64,000 bases of DNA, taken from contig JAQFVV010012402.1 in NCBI GenBank assembly GCA_028023455.1, positions 11,142,292 to 11,206,291 of the forward strand. The letters are read 5' to 3'. The notes beneath the pieces were generated by a model. That model was given only the letters and a program-made list of their open reading frames with translations. It had not been told where the DNA came from and made no database searches. The stretch is from Epiperipatus broadwayi (taxonomy: Eukaryota; Onychophora; Udeonychophora; Euonychophora; Peripatidae). Made by a program: the position numbers and the translations under genes. Within the stretch, counting starts at the first letter, position 1, and every line of letters begins with the position of its first letter. Of this stretch, positions 12,175-23,829 are shown in pieces.

Positions 12175-12760
12175 CAAAAACATCATGCTGTATAAATCAA
12201 ATATTTACATGTGTTTAAATAATACAAAGGAAATTTTTGATAGAAAGACTATTCCCAGTGTAGTGTATATTACCCTTTGTTTTTATAAGAAGGTTTATAT
12301 AGGTCAGAGTAGTTTGAGCTTAAATGAAAGACTAAAGGTACATAAAAGTAGGGTTAGAAATAAATATCTTAGTTCTACTTTGTACGTCCATGGAAAAGAT
12401 ACAGGCAACTCCATTAATTTTGATGAAGCTAAGGTTGTCTTTTTTTGAGAGAAATGAAATATAAAGAAGAATTAAAGAATCTTTATTATTGAAAATTTAT
12501 TATTCTGAAGCAATTAACTTATTTAAAAGTTCTTTTAATATTAAGAATGGATGGGAAGTAAATGGATTTGTGGGTAATGTTTAATATAAATATGGTGTTG
12601 TTTTTTAGTTCTTTACACTTGAAAAGTTTGCTTGTAGCAGTGAAAGCATTGGTTGTGTTTTTGATTTTATTTTCTTGGCTAGTCTGGTTGAGTTTTGGAT
12701 TTGGGGTAATTTTAATTATTTATTGACTAGTTTAACTTTATGCTTGTAATGTGTGTGTGT
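12175..12760 (+). pseudogene. Penelope-like GIY-YIG end, inverted copy
   Basis: The plus frame 12,185-12,448 reads FDRKTIPSVVYI...KKVYIGQSSLSLNERLKVHKSR and GNSINFDEAKVVFF. It has the GIY-YIG core (VYI, YIGQ) and the downstream Arg-bearing ERLKVHKSR segment. A frameshift at the T6 run near 12,430 leads to EKNEI-like coding sequence that matches the minus-strand copy. It is an inverted copy of 10,913-10,990 plus 9,916-10,337, sharing the 3' UTR (ATGGATGGGAAGTAAATGG, GGTTGTGTTTTTGATTTTA). It ends in (TG)n(TA)n at 12,741-12,774. Together with the minus copy it gives the element inverted outer ends about 2.3 kb apart, as described for Penelope insertions. Confidence 0.85.
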
Positions 12761-12774
12761 ATATATATATATAT

Positions 12775-14388
12775 TGTACCGGGTCGAACCGCTGAAACCA
12801 CCTACTTATACGTATATATAAGTTTTGGCCGGTTTCAAACTCCTTCATAATACATTTATAATCTTATAAAGGTTACGTGAACGAACCGGCACGTTCGAGC
12901 AAAATGGGAGATCTTATTGATAGCTTTAACTATCAACAATGGCCCATCTTGGCTGCTAGATTCAAACCCCTACTATCCAAATATTTTATTTGTTTCGGGG
13001 TAAACCCCGGGGTGCCAGCTAGTCTGAAGACTAACATATTCGGGCAGTAGGCTCATAATCCAGCACTCGAAACAATTCCCTTAACTAGCCCAGTCTAATT
13101 TTAATCAGTAATAAAATATTGGTAAGAAGAGATTGATAAAAAGAATTGACCGACAGATAAAGTTTAGATTTAAAGACAATTTATTTTAATCAACATTAAT
13201 TAAGTTTAAAGATAATTTACTAACTAACATAAACGCATTATAAACATTTTATAAATCCAATTTTAACACACGCACATTTTTAAATTAACATATGATAGTA
13301 TATTTTATGAAAAAAGCAAAAATAATCTTAGACATTTTAAATTATCTCACATTTGCAAACATAATAATAAAGCATTTATAGCATTTGAAACTCACGCACA
13401 CATATCAATAGTTCATTTTATGTATGATAGAGTTCATATAATTTGAATCTTGAATATTTACGGATTACAGTGGTGACTACTACGTGTAAATGATAATAAT
13501 AAAACATATACCTAGGATTTTTTTTCTTGTCGTTGGTTACTTCTGCTGCTTCTGATGGATTATATCTAACCAGTTAGATTTTGTTTATTGAAGAGAATTT
13601 ATGGTAATCCGTTGGTTTCTTCTTGGAGACAGTTGCACATTTTGACAGAGGGTTTCAGAGTTGTTATGCTGACATTATTTCACAGGCAGGTTGTGATGAT
13701 CTTGTTGGACTCAAAAGACTGAAGCACAAGCGTATATTTCCAAGGCTGCTCAACAGTGCATGTTGGTTGCTGTATACATAATAGAAATTGTACTGAAGCA
13801 AACTGTCACTGGAAACTAGACTGAATTGCAAACTCCAACTGAATGTCCGATAAAATCTAGCTATTTATATCTGTGAATTGTTTTCGTTTTTATATCCTCT
13901 GGGAATAAGTGCAATAGGTGTTGTCGAAATTCCTTGATAACTAATCCTATGACAACATGTTTTTTGATTGATTGTTTGATTAGTAGTAGCTATTTTAAAA
14001 TGTGTTGTTTTCATATCTTTAATTAGTAGTCCACCACTGTGTTTTTAAATACATTTCATTTCAATATTTATTTATTTTTTTTAATATTATTCTAACACGC
14101 ATTTATCTTATTAATGAGCTAACATTTATTTCTATTTACTATCGCACATATATACACATTTATTCTACTAAACTGGAATGAAAAGAGATTTTTAACTTTC
14201 AATTTATAATAATAACACTCTTTCTTTTATAAACTCTTAGTTTGTTTTTGTTTTTTTTATAGGAAAACTCTCTCTCCCCTCTTTAAAGTAATTAATTGTA
14301 ACTTTCAAATTTTTTTTTCCGAAAGATTTTGATAATAATTTTTATACAAAATTATTTTATATACATGTGCCAATTTGGCATTGGCACA
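12775..14388. mobile_element. Possible solo LTR in a (TA)n target
   Basis: The segment starts TGTACCGGGTCGAACC and ends GGCATTGGCACA, so it has 5'-TG...CA-3' ends, and ATAT flanks both sides. Its start is clearly richer in G+C than the neighbourhood (GGGGTAAACCCCGGGGTGCC near 12,999), which marks an insertion. Near its right end it has a small inverted repeat, TGTGCCAATTTGGCATTGGCACA. No coding region, PBS or polypurine tract is visible. The flanking (TA)n makes the duplication length ambiguous. Its strand cannot be set. The alternative is a non-autonomous DNA element. Confidence 0.45.
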
Positions 14389-15745
14389 ATATATATATAA
14401 ACCATTAGAAACCAGCCAACTCTTAGACAATCCTATATAAATAACAATCCCAAACTGTTGTCAACGCAACTTTCTTTTAACAATAAAGATGAAATGCTTA
14501 ATTAATAAAGGTGAAATCTCACCTTTATTTATGGTCCAATATATTTATATAGATACTAAAGATTGCAACTGAACCACAGTTATATATATATATGTGTGTG
14601 TGTGTATAAATTTTCAATTATAATTTAAAATTTACATATAGTATCTTTTTAAAGGTTAACTTATTATTTTATATGACATACTTTGCAGGTTCATCCATGT
14701 ATTATTTTTATAATTAATATACTGATATTTTGGATTGGTTACACACGCCATCAACTGGGTGACAAATAGAATCTTTTTAAGACAGTTATAGAGGTGCTGT
14801 AAATATTGGTTTATAACAGTGTTAAAGTTTTACCAATAAAAAACATGTTTATAAAATTGCAAAACTAAGAGTCAAAAGATTTTTAAAGTAATATGTTTTT
14901 TAAAAAAAAAATTGGTGTTTTTAGGATATCAATGACTTTTTTAATCTTACATTAGTAGAGAGTGATGCATCAGAATAGGATTCTGGTATTAAAGAAATCA
15001 ATATTGTGACCTAAATCCATAGCATGCAATTAGAGAGTTGATAATAATGAGAACTGCATTAGCATGTTCATCTCTTCTAGTATGTATATAAAAAAAATTT
15101 TCAAACAGTATTGGACATATACTAAAGTGCTACAATATAAAACAACATATATTACTTATCAAAAAATTAGTAACATCATAACTAAATCTAAAGATTTAAT
15201 CCCTCTTGAGACCTGGAATTCATGAAATTTCATGTGGCATTTAAAAAGATTCTTACATAGGTATAAACAATCTTGCATCACTACTAGAAGAGATGTACAT
15301 GCTAATGCAGTTAAACAATACTCATTATCATCAGTGTTGTCACTCTGTGCTGATTTAAGTTACAATATTGATTTTTCTAATACCAGAATAACATCCAGAT
15401 GTGACAATCTTTACCAAAAATATATAAAAATAAAAAGACTAAATTGTATTAATAAACATGATTATACATGAAAACTTCCTTCTATTTGGAGGAATTTTTT
15501 AAAAAACATTCTAAAAAATTTCTGTCTATTATTTTTGCAATTTTATGCACTTGTTTTTTCTATTGGTGGAACTTTAACATTGCTATAAACTAGTGTTTGC
15601 AGTACTTCCATAACTATTTTTAAAAGTATTCTATTTATTATCTAGTTGATGGTTTGAGTAACCAAGCTGAAATGTCAGTATGTTAATTATAAAAATCATG
15701 GACATAAACCTGAAAAGTATGTCATTTTACCTGTGAAAATATTTG
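14389..15745. other. Mostly unassigned; one small unexplained frame
   Basis: AT-rich DNA. The plus frame 15,232-15,471 (79 aa, MWHLKRFLHRYKQS...ITTRRDVHANAVKQ) has more balanced composition than most chance frames here. A decayed stretch near 59,330-59,400 (QLHRYKQKEIMT) looks similar, so both may be remnants of an unidentified repeat. No family is recognised. Confidence 0.3.
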
Positions 15746-15779
15746 TATTAACATATATATATATATATATATTCATTTT

Positions 15780-16350
15780 CATTCTTTAATATATATATAT
15801 ATATTAAAGAATAAAAATGAAGAAATAATATCCATATAAATAGAAATAACCTTTAATCTTTGATTTTACCAAGAAATTATCAATTACTATTAATTAAAAA
15901 TCCCTGAAGCCAAACCAGTTTTTTCATTAAACCTATAATAGCTCTTTTGTTTGAAATTTTGTTGAAGTAAAAGGGGCCCTTTTTTACTTCAAAAGATTAT
16001 TTCTATTTACATGGATTTTATCTGCCCATTTCCATTCTCTATTATAATAACAATCAATGGAAATATTTAATTCAACATATACAATTCTGGAGAAGTTTAA
16101 AATTGTATTTGCAGAATTTCAAGAAAGATGTTATTCTTTCACATTCTTACACCTATAAAATAGCTTTATGGGTTGAAATCCATATAAGAACATTGGTTTT
16201 GCCTCAAGGATTGTCAATTAATAGTAATTAATAATTTCTTGGTAATATCAAAGGTTAAAAGTGATCTCTATTTACATGGAGATTAGCTCATTTACATTAT
16301 TTATTATAATAGCAATCCATGGAAATATTTAATTTAACATATATATATAT
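15780..16350. repeat. Partly palindromic copy of a dispersed AT-rich repeat, family E
   Basis: 15,810-15,972 carries GAAATAACCTTTAATC, CCAAGAAATTATCAATTACT and CCCTGAAGCC, the reverse complement of 16,200-16,290. The turn is at GAAGTAAAAGGGGCCCTTTTTTACTTC near 15,973. From there a plus-oriented repeat runs to 16,345 in two partial units 267 bp apart, both with CTATTTACATGGA and CCATGGAAATATTTAATT-like blocks. (TA)n tracts bound both ends, at 15,750-15,806 and 16,336-16,348. The family recurs at 23.2-23.8 kb. No coding capacity is seen. Confidence 0.75.
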
Positions 16351-16544
16351 TAAAAAATATTAGTGATATGCTTTGTATTCATTTATGTTTCAAAGAAAAG
16401 AACTTTATTGATAACCATAGAGTTACATTTGCTATAAGACACTTCGTATACATATATTTACATTGTTGAGAGAATAAAAATTTTTTGGTGTGTTTTTTGT
16501 TTTAAAAAAAAGAAGTTTTTTTAAGAAGGAGAGATATTTTTTCA

Positions 16545-16985
16545 TTGTTGGGGGGTGAAAATACTTATGTAGGTGTAATTTTTTTTGTTGCTGTTTTTTT
16601 TATTATTGTTTTTTCAATTTTTTGGGTTTTTTTTTTTTTTTTTGTTAAAATTTTTTTTTTTTTTTTATTTCTTGGTTGGGGTTTGTTTTTTTTTTTTTTT
16701 TGGGGGGGGTTTGTTTTTTTTGTTTCTCTTTTTTTTATTATTATTATTCAAACAAAGATAATATTTTTTTTTTTTATATAAAATTTTTTTTTTTTTTTTT
16801 TTTTTTATTTTTTTTTGGTGGGGGTAGTTTTTGTGGGTAGGGGGGGGTATGGGGGGGTTTTTTGTGTGTTGTGTGGGGGGGTGGGGTGGAGGTGGGTTGT
16901 GGAGAGATTTTTTTTTTTGTTTGTTGTTTTTTTTGGTGTGTGGTTTGGAGTGGAAGGTGGTGGGGGTGGGGGTTTGTTGTTGGGG
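16545..16985. repeat. Anomalous T/G homopolymer block
   Basis: About 440 bp made almost only of T and G, as long T runs (up to ~24) and G runs (up to ~9). There is a short island TTATTATTATTATTCAAACAAAGAT near 16,737. Open frames on both strands (Phe/Gly-rich or Lys/Pro-rich) are by-products. Normal composition returns abruptly at 16,990 (CCATCCAGAGTCAGTG). It may be a real G/T-rich tract or a low-quality consensus over a (TG)n-like repeat. Confidence 0.85.
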
Positions 16986-17045
16986 TGTGTCCCATCCAGA
17001 GTCAGTGCACAATCTAATGGCTATTACTCAAACTACTAATAGGTG

Positions 17046-19280
17046 ATTCTGAAATGGAATAAGTAGAATGAATGTCTGCTCCTAAAGTCAAATTGTTTTT
17101 TACTGTTACTAAATATATACATTCTAGATTAATTTATAGTCTTGTTAATTCTGTGAAGCAAATTAGGTGTTATACATAATTTAAAGTCCAATCTTAAGTT
17201 GGCAATATTTATTGATTGCTTTAAATACATCATATCTTTATTTTATTTACATATATTCTATTGATAAATACTATTTATTATTTTTTAATTGAAATTATAA
17301 ACATCATATGATATTATATCTTTTTTTTTGTTAAACCATACTAAGATAGCAATAAATTTACAATTTAAAAAAAATATTAATTTTTTTCAATAAAAAAAAA
17401 AAAATCAATGTTTAATGCCTTAGCAAAAAAAATAAAATAAGACATGTTATTTAAGATTTCATCTTCATATAAAATTACTTTAGGATATTTGAAAGTTAAA
17501 TATAAAATTTGTATAAAAAGATAAATTTTAATTTAAAAACATTTTTATATAGATAAAAAGAATTTTGCGATTTGTGAATCCAAAATGCTTTGAATATTTA
17601 TAACTAATTTATATATTTTTAATGTTTATCTTGACTTTCTGAATCTAAGTTTCAATGTTTTGTTATTTCTGTTGTTTAAATATATAAAAAGCTACATTTA
17701 GAATATTGAAAACAATTTTTGAAATAAACTGATTAAAATAAATGTATCTACTGCATATTTGCTGGCTTATTTTTGTGCATTTAAGCAACCACATTTTAAA
17801 AAAATGTTTGACATATATATATATATTATCAGTAACCATCAATGCAAGATCTATTTTCCTTTGCTTTAATTTTTATATATATGTAATAACTTTTCTTTTC
17901 ATCAATCAATTTTTTTTCTTTTTTTTCTTTTCATATTTTATACATTCATTTTATTCTATAAATTTATCTTCTATTCTATAGAAATCAGACAATCCAATTC
18001 AGTTTAATTTTTTCAGTAATTATTATCTTACTTTTTTTAAACCTTTGTAGTATCTTAATTTTCATAGTCATCTTTATATCTGCCGCAATTTTTCTTTAAA
18101 GTCATATATAAAAAATCTTTAATCACTTTTTATTTTTATTGATATAATACGTTTTTTTTACAATTTTTAAAAATATTTTTTCTTCCCTGTTTCAATTGGA
18201 ACATGCAGTCTTCATCAGAGATCTGCAAATAATTTATAGTTAGAATATAAAATAAAATAGCTCGTTAAAAAGTGCAAAGCAGAGAAATGGTGTACTATAT
18301 TATATTAAATTAATCAAGTTTTGATCCATATTAATTTATCTGGGAAAAACATTTTATAACTTTTTTTTTTATTTCAATAGTTTAAAAGGAAATTTTATTG
18401 TGTCATTTTTTTCATTGAAATTCTCATAATCACTTAATACATTTTTAAAAATTTAAGAGCATTAATGACATTCTATAATTTTTTTCTTACTACAATTTAT
18501 TAGGTTTGCCTATTAATGACAGAGCTATAAATTTTTAATTTTTCTATTCATCTGAAAATTTTACAAATGTTGATTATTTTTACAACTTTTTTAGTTTGTC
18601 CTTATGCTGCTAAATGATTATAATATATTGAAATTCACTCAAATATTGAGTATTTTATATTGAATAATAGTAATATATGCAGAAAAAAATTGTCAGTCTA
18701 CTGCAGGATAAAGCTCTCAAAACTTAAACTTATTTCTCTGATCTATAATTTCTCTTCTCCATATCAATCCAGAAAACTTTCTTATTTCATTCATTTTATA
18801 TGTTTCTTTTTTACTCTCTTACATTCTCCTCTTATTCAATTTAAGACTTCAGTTATGAATCTATTACCACATTTTCTTAAGGCATATCCAGAGCAGCTAC
18901 TTTGCAGCATCCCAGTTTTTTTATTTACTATTGAATAGGCAAACATAAATGTAAAATATTTATAACAAAATATAATGGCCAAAAATAATGGATAGACATC
19001 TTTTATTACTTTTTCCAAATTAACTCTAATATTTATTAAGCTCTGTGGAATTACAATAGACAAATTTATATCAAAATGTAATGAATTTATAATATATAAT
19101 AGCAACATTTAAAAAGATATGCATACATCTTGATCTCAAATATAAAATCAGTTAATTGTTAAATGAAAACTTAGTCATCACAGTAAATAAAACGAATTTA
19201 ACAATTTATAATGAAATAATTTGGTTTTTAATACATGTGTTTTACCAGTTCTTACTTAGGAATCTATAATTTGAACAATT
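17046..19280. other. AT-rich sequence, no gene recognised
   Basis: No protein or RNA gene that I can support. Near 18,187-18,231 the minus strand reads CTGATGAAGACTGCATGTTC followed by CAATTGAAACAGGG. This order, CTGATGA then GAAAC, is that of a hammerhead core, but I cannot draw a convincing stem II between the boxes. Confidence 0.4.
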
Positions 19281-19289
19281 GAAAGAAGA

Positions 19290-19682
19290 TCAATACAGAA
19301 ACTTTAGATCATTCTAGGAAGTATGGAGAGATGCAATGTTAGGAGTAACAGGAAGAGATTGAAAAATGCAATACATGGGTAAAAAACAATCAGATTTTAC
19401 TGATATTGTTGAAAGAATTAAAAGACTGAAGTGGAGTTGGCTTGGACATATTACTAGAAGAGATGATAATAGATGGACAATTGAAATTTTAAACTGAATT
19501 CTAAGAGACTGTAAAAGATCTAGAAACAGACCATTTGTAAGATGGATGAATGTAATAATGAAGTGTGCTGTGATGTGGAGAAGAGAGACTATAAATCAAA
19601 AAATAAATTGAACTTGGAGAGACTTTTAATCTGCAGTGGACTGATAATGGTTGAAAATGATAATGATGATAATGATGATAAA
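19290..19682 (+). pseudogene. RTE-type LINE, C-terminal fragment with simple-repeat tail
   Basis: The plus-strand translation gives MERCMLGVTGRD, then VERIKRLKWSWLGHITRRDD followed by NRWTIEILN, RDCKRSRNRPFVRWM and a W..RETINQKINWTW segment. This is the conserved C-terminus of RTE/BovB-like ORF2 (the K.W.GH..RR.D.RW and R.GRP..RW boxes). At least two in-frame stops are present. The fragment is followed at about 19,654-19,680 by AATGATAATGATGATAATGATGATAA. RTE elements typically end in short simple repeats of this kind rather than poly(A), so the 3' end seems genuine and the copy 5'-truncated. Confidence 0.85.
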
Positions 19683-20079
19683 TTTAAATTGTGTACATAT
19701 ATTTAACCTTGAACTCTATGTTAAGTAGTTATTCAAATATAATATAGAAAAGAACACAAACAACATGATTTTAATGATTCAGAGTCAATTTTTTTAATAA
19801 AATTGGATGCTACTCAGATATCATAATAAATAAATATTTAATTCCACAATTCATTATTAAATAACTGTTAAAGTATGCTGTAAAAAATGAAATAAACATT
19901 AGGGAATTAATTATTTATGCTATACATAAATTCTGTAATAAGTTATGATAATAAGTCAACGATAGCAGAAATAATAATTTTCAATAAAAATTCAAAATAA
20001 ACATAGATAATTTAATTTTTTTTACTGCCTGGCAAGAATAAAATTTATCATTTTATGAATAAAATTTAATTTTTATTAC

Positions 20080-22800
20080 AGATCTAAATCTACTTCTATT
20101 TTTAATCTCTATATAGATTTGATATTATTTTTATTAAAGTCTAACAATTCTAATTTTTTAGCCATATTTTCCGTAATATTAAATAAATTTTTACATTCAG
20201 CACATTCAATACTAATAATTTCAATATTATTTTCCAATCTTTGCTATTTTGAATAAAAATTTTCTTTTTACTAACTGCATAATAAATAATATTGTATTTT
20301 TACTTTTTCTTGTATTTCACTAAATTCAATGTTCAATTTTTTAAAATATTATTTTGAACTAATTTAAGTTCTAAGTTAAGTTTAGTAAAAGACTGTGATA
20401 AGGAATCAATATTATTTTGTAAAATAGACAGCATATCAAGTTTACTATTTATCTGCTGAAGTAATTCAAAAATAGAATTCTTATCTAAGGAATTAGATAA
20501 GAAATGACTACTAGATCTATCATTTAAACTCATGTTTAAATTAGTTTCTGCTCTAAATTTTTTACATCTTCATGATGTTTTTATTTGTAGATAAAATATT
20601 TTTAAAAGTCTTTTGACTTATGGTAATAACATTTAAAATAAAATTACTATTACAACCCAGTTTAGTTTATAAATTTCCACCAGGAGGCTAATTGGCAGGA
20701 AGTACATTTGATTTTAATTCATTTCATTTATTTAAATACAAATCAAGAATACCTTATAGGAAATTACAGATGTCATATAAAAATAGCACAGACAATGTAC
20801 AAAATGCATATCTTAAAATAATAAAAAGAAGTAAACAAAAAATATTTAGAATAAATTTAAATTAATTAAAATGGTGTTCAAGTTTAAAAATATTGTAAAA
20901 TCGATAAGCATCTAAATTGAAATGATTAATATTAGTAAAAGCCTGATTACATAAAGAAGGCAGTCTTAATAAAGAAAAAAAACCTTAAGCACATTGAAAC
21001 AACAAGATTGAATGAATATAATAGAGAGAAGCATACATCATGCTCATCAGATCTAAATATAATAGATGAAATTACATCGAATAGAATAAATTATTGTTTT
21101 ATAATTTTGAAAAGAAATTCAAGATTTATATCTAGAAAAAAGATAAAGATCTGCTTTATTCCTCAGAAAAATATATTTGGAGAATTTATTAAATACTGAT
21201 TCTAGTAAATTACATCCTTGATTAGAATTAGGATTCCAAATAATTGAAGAACAATCAGTGATGGAAAGAATTATTGATAAAAATAATTTAAATTTTGTAT
21301 TATCACTGAAGTAATGACTATGCCTAAAGATGGCAACTATAATTTTAAAAACTTTATTAACAGATATTTTGATATTAGATAATAAGACTCCCTGATATCT
21401 TGGGGATGCAACAGGATTCATTTTCTAAAAATTAATAAAATTAACAAATATTTAAAATCTCAGATTTATTAGAAAATGAAACAAAAAAGTTACCAACATT
21501 TTTATGAAGAAGAGTGCAATCAATCAATGAAGTGATTCTTCTAAAAAAACTTACAGTCATCAGCATAGCAGAGAAGATAAGATTTTGGACAATCCATAAA
21601 ATCATCGATATAAATGTTAAAAAGTATGGATGCTAAAATACTACCCTGAGGAACACCTACATTACATTTGAAATTAAAGGAGATTTTATTGTTAAATTTA
21701 ACATATGCTGTATGATTACAAAGAAAAGATTGAAACCAATGAATGAGTTTAGTAGGAAACCTATTTTGTGCAATTTGTGAAGAGTATGATGTGGTATACA
21801 TGATCAAAAGCTTTTTCTAAATCAAAATAAATAACATTCAGTCTCTTCAGATACTCAATTGTATGCCTATATGATCACAAATATTGAACACATTAGTTTC
21901 TACTAATCTATTGAAATAAATCCACATTGTGAAGAAAAATGATTTTACTATTATCAGAAATAATTTTTTTGTAAACACACCTCTCAAAAATGGTATGTAA
22001 GGCAGAAATAGGTCTATAGTTATAAATGCAATTCCTGGATCCATTTTTAAAAATTGGGATCATTTTGATACATTAAGAAAAATATGGGAAAAAATGAAAG
22101 CCAGATGTCTACAATAAATTCTGCAAGACCTTTTTAAATAAAAGAAACATTATCATAGCCTATAGTAGAAAGAATTTTAAGTCATATCCTTAGAAAAACA
22201 ACCAGTCTTACAATTAAAAATAGGAAAATCACAAGGTAAAGTATTTTTTGAAGATATTACAGATTGCGATAAAAATAAATATTTGAAAAAATCATTTGCA
22301 TTTACTGTGGATCATGAGTAACTTGAATTCTTTTCTTATTCAATCAAATCCCAAAATTCTCTTGATTTACAAGAAATATTATAGTCCTTTTTTAAAAAAT
22401 AATTCCTTATTTTTTTTTTATAAACATGTTTAGATAAGCTTCTGAAGTTAATAAAATTATTATAAAACAATGATCTAAAAAAATCTAAAGTTTTAAAAAT
22501 GATAAAAAAAATTAGAGAGAGAAGAGAACAAATTGAGTAAAGGAAATTTCAATACATATTTTAAAAACTAAAGATAGTTAAATATCTAAAGTAAAAAAAG
22601 AATAAAATGATCATCTTTAAAATAAGTAAAGAAATCATTAATCTAAAAAAGTGAAATATAAAAAGATCACCAAATAAAATAAATTCCAAACTACATCCTA
22701 ATAAAATTATTTTAAAAGCAAAACAAAATAGAATAAACATGATTTATGATAAAAATTCAAAAAGACAAAGACTATATTTAAGCTATTCAAAGTCAAAAGC
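20080..22800 (-). pseudogene. Decayed non-LTR retrotransposon with YADD reverse transcriptase
   Basis: Minus-strand frames in order. About 22,044-21,950: NYRPIS-like sequence in a decayed frame. 21,807-21,541: SFLCNHTAYVKFNNKIS then GVPQGSILASILFNIYIDDF and LLCYADDCKFF, the RT palm with the YADD catalytic box. 21,421-21,119: SIILSITDCSSIIWNPNSNQG, the thumb region. A 67-aa frame at 20,533-20,333 with leucine/asparagine heptad-like spacing could be an ORF1-type coiled coil. Its position 3' of the RT argues instead for a separate fragment. Endonuclease and clear ends were not found. The clade is uncertain (Jockey/CR1-like). Confidence 0.7.
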
Positions 22801-23164
22801 AATAATAATAAATTAACAAAAAAAAAAGCATTGAAATTTACAAATTAATTTTTCTATTATATGTACATTATTTTTAAAAAAGATATTTTTATTTTCTTGT
22901 TTTGCAAAAAATCTCAGAAGTTTTATGCTCTCATTTATGTGTATCAATTATATCTTAGTAATTCCAGATCATAAAGGCAGAGTGATCAATCTAAATCAAA
23001 TTAAATTTTGTGGTTTTTTTTTTTTTGTTGTTGTTTGTAAAAAATTAAAAATTTGTTTGAAATTGCTTCAAAGCTCAAAACTAGTGATCTAAAAAAATTT
23101 TCCAACATTAAAAAACTTTTGAAGTTAAAATTATTCATTTAAGTGTAAAAGAAAAAAATCATAT

Positions 23165-23805
23165 TCAAAAATAGCTTTCTGGGTTTAAATCCATATAAGA
23201 ACTTGGGTTTGAAGTAATTAATAAAGGACTGTTTTTACTTCAGTAAAAAAACTCCATTAAAAGAGCTATAATAATAAGTTAATAAAAAAATATGTTTAGC
23301 ATCAGGGATTGTCAGTTAATAATAATTAACAATTTCTTTGAAATATTAATGGTTAAAGAATATTTCTATTCACATGGATATTATCTTTTCATTTTTATTT
23401 TTTATTATAATAAAAATCCATGGAAATATTTAATTCAAAATATACAACTCTCTGGAGAAGTTTAAATAATATTTGCAGGATATGAAAAAAGATGATATTC
23501 TTTTACATTCTCATACCTCTAAAATAACTCTCTGGATTTAAATCTATATAAAAACTTGGGTTTAAAATAAAAGAGAATTCATTTTACTTCAACAAAAAAA
23601 ACTCCAGAAAAAGAGCTATTATTATCGACTGATGAGAAACTTTGTTTAGCTTTAGGGATTGTCAGATAGTAGTAATTGACAATTTCTTGGAAACATCAAA
23701 GGTTAAAAGTTACCTCTATTTACATACATACTATCTCCTCATTTCTATTTTTTGTTATAATAACATTCCATGGAAATATTTAATTCCAATGTATGTATAT
23801 TGTAT
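23165..23805 (+). repeat. Dispersed AT-rich repeat, family E, two tandem units
   Basis: Two units offset by about 349 bp share GGATTGTCAGTTAATAATAA / GGATTGTCAGATAGTAGTAA, ACAATTTCTT, GGTTAAAG, CCATGGAAATATTTAATTC, CTCTGGAGAAGTTTAAAT and TCCATATAAGAACTTGGGTT. They match the right part of the 15.8-16.35 kb locus. The small open frame at 23,642-23,941 starts inside the repeat and is not a gene. Confidence 0.75.
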
Positions 23806-23829
23806 ATATATGTGTGTGAGATGTGTACA

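Noticed and set aside
16545-17046. Five overlapping open frames on both strands
   Set aside because: They are by-products of T/G homopolymer composition and have no domain or plausible amino-acid usage.
20333-20533. Host coiled-coil protein exon
   Set aside because: Isolated 66-aa frame without splice-site support, beside LINE remnants and with no recognisable family.
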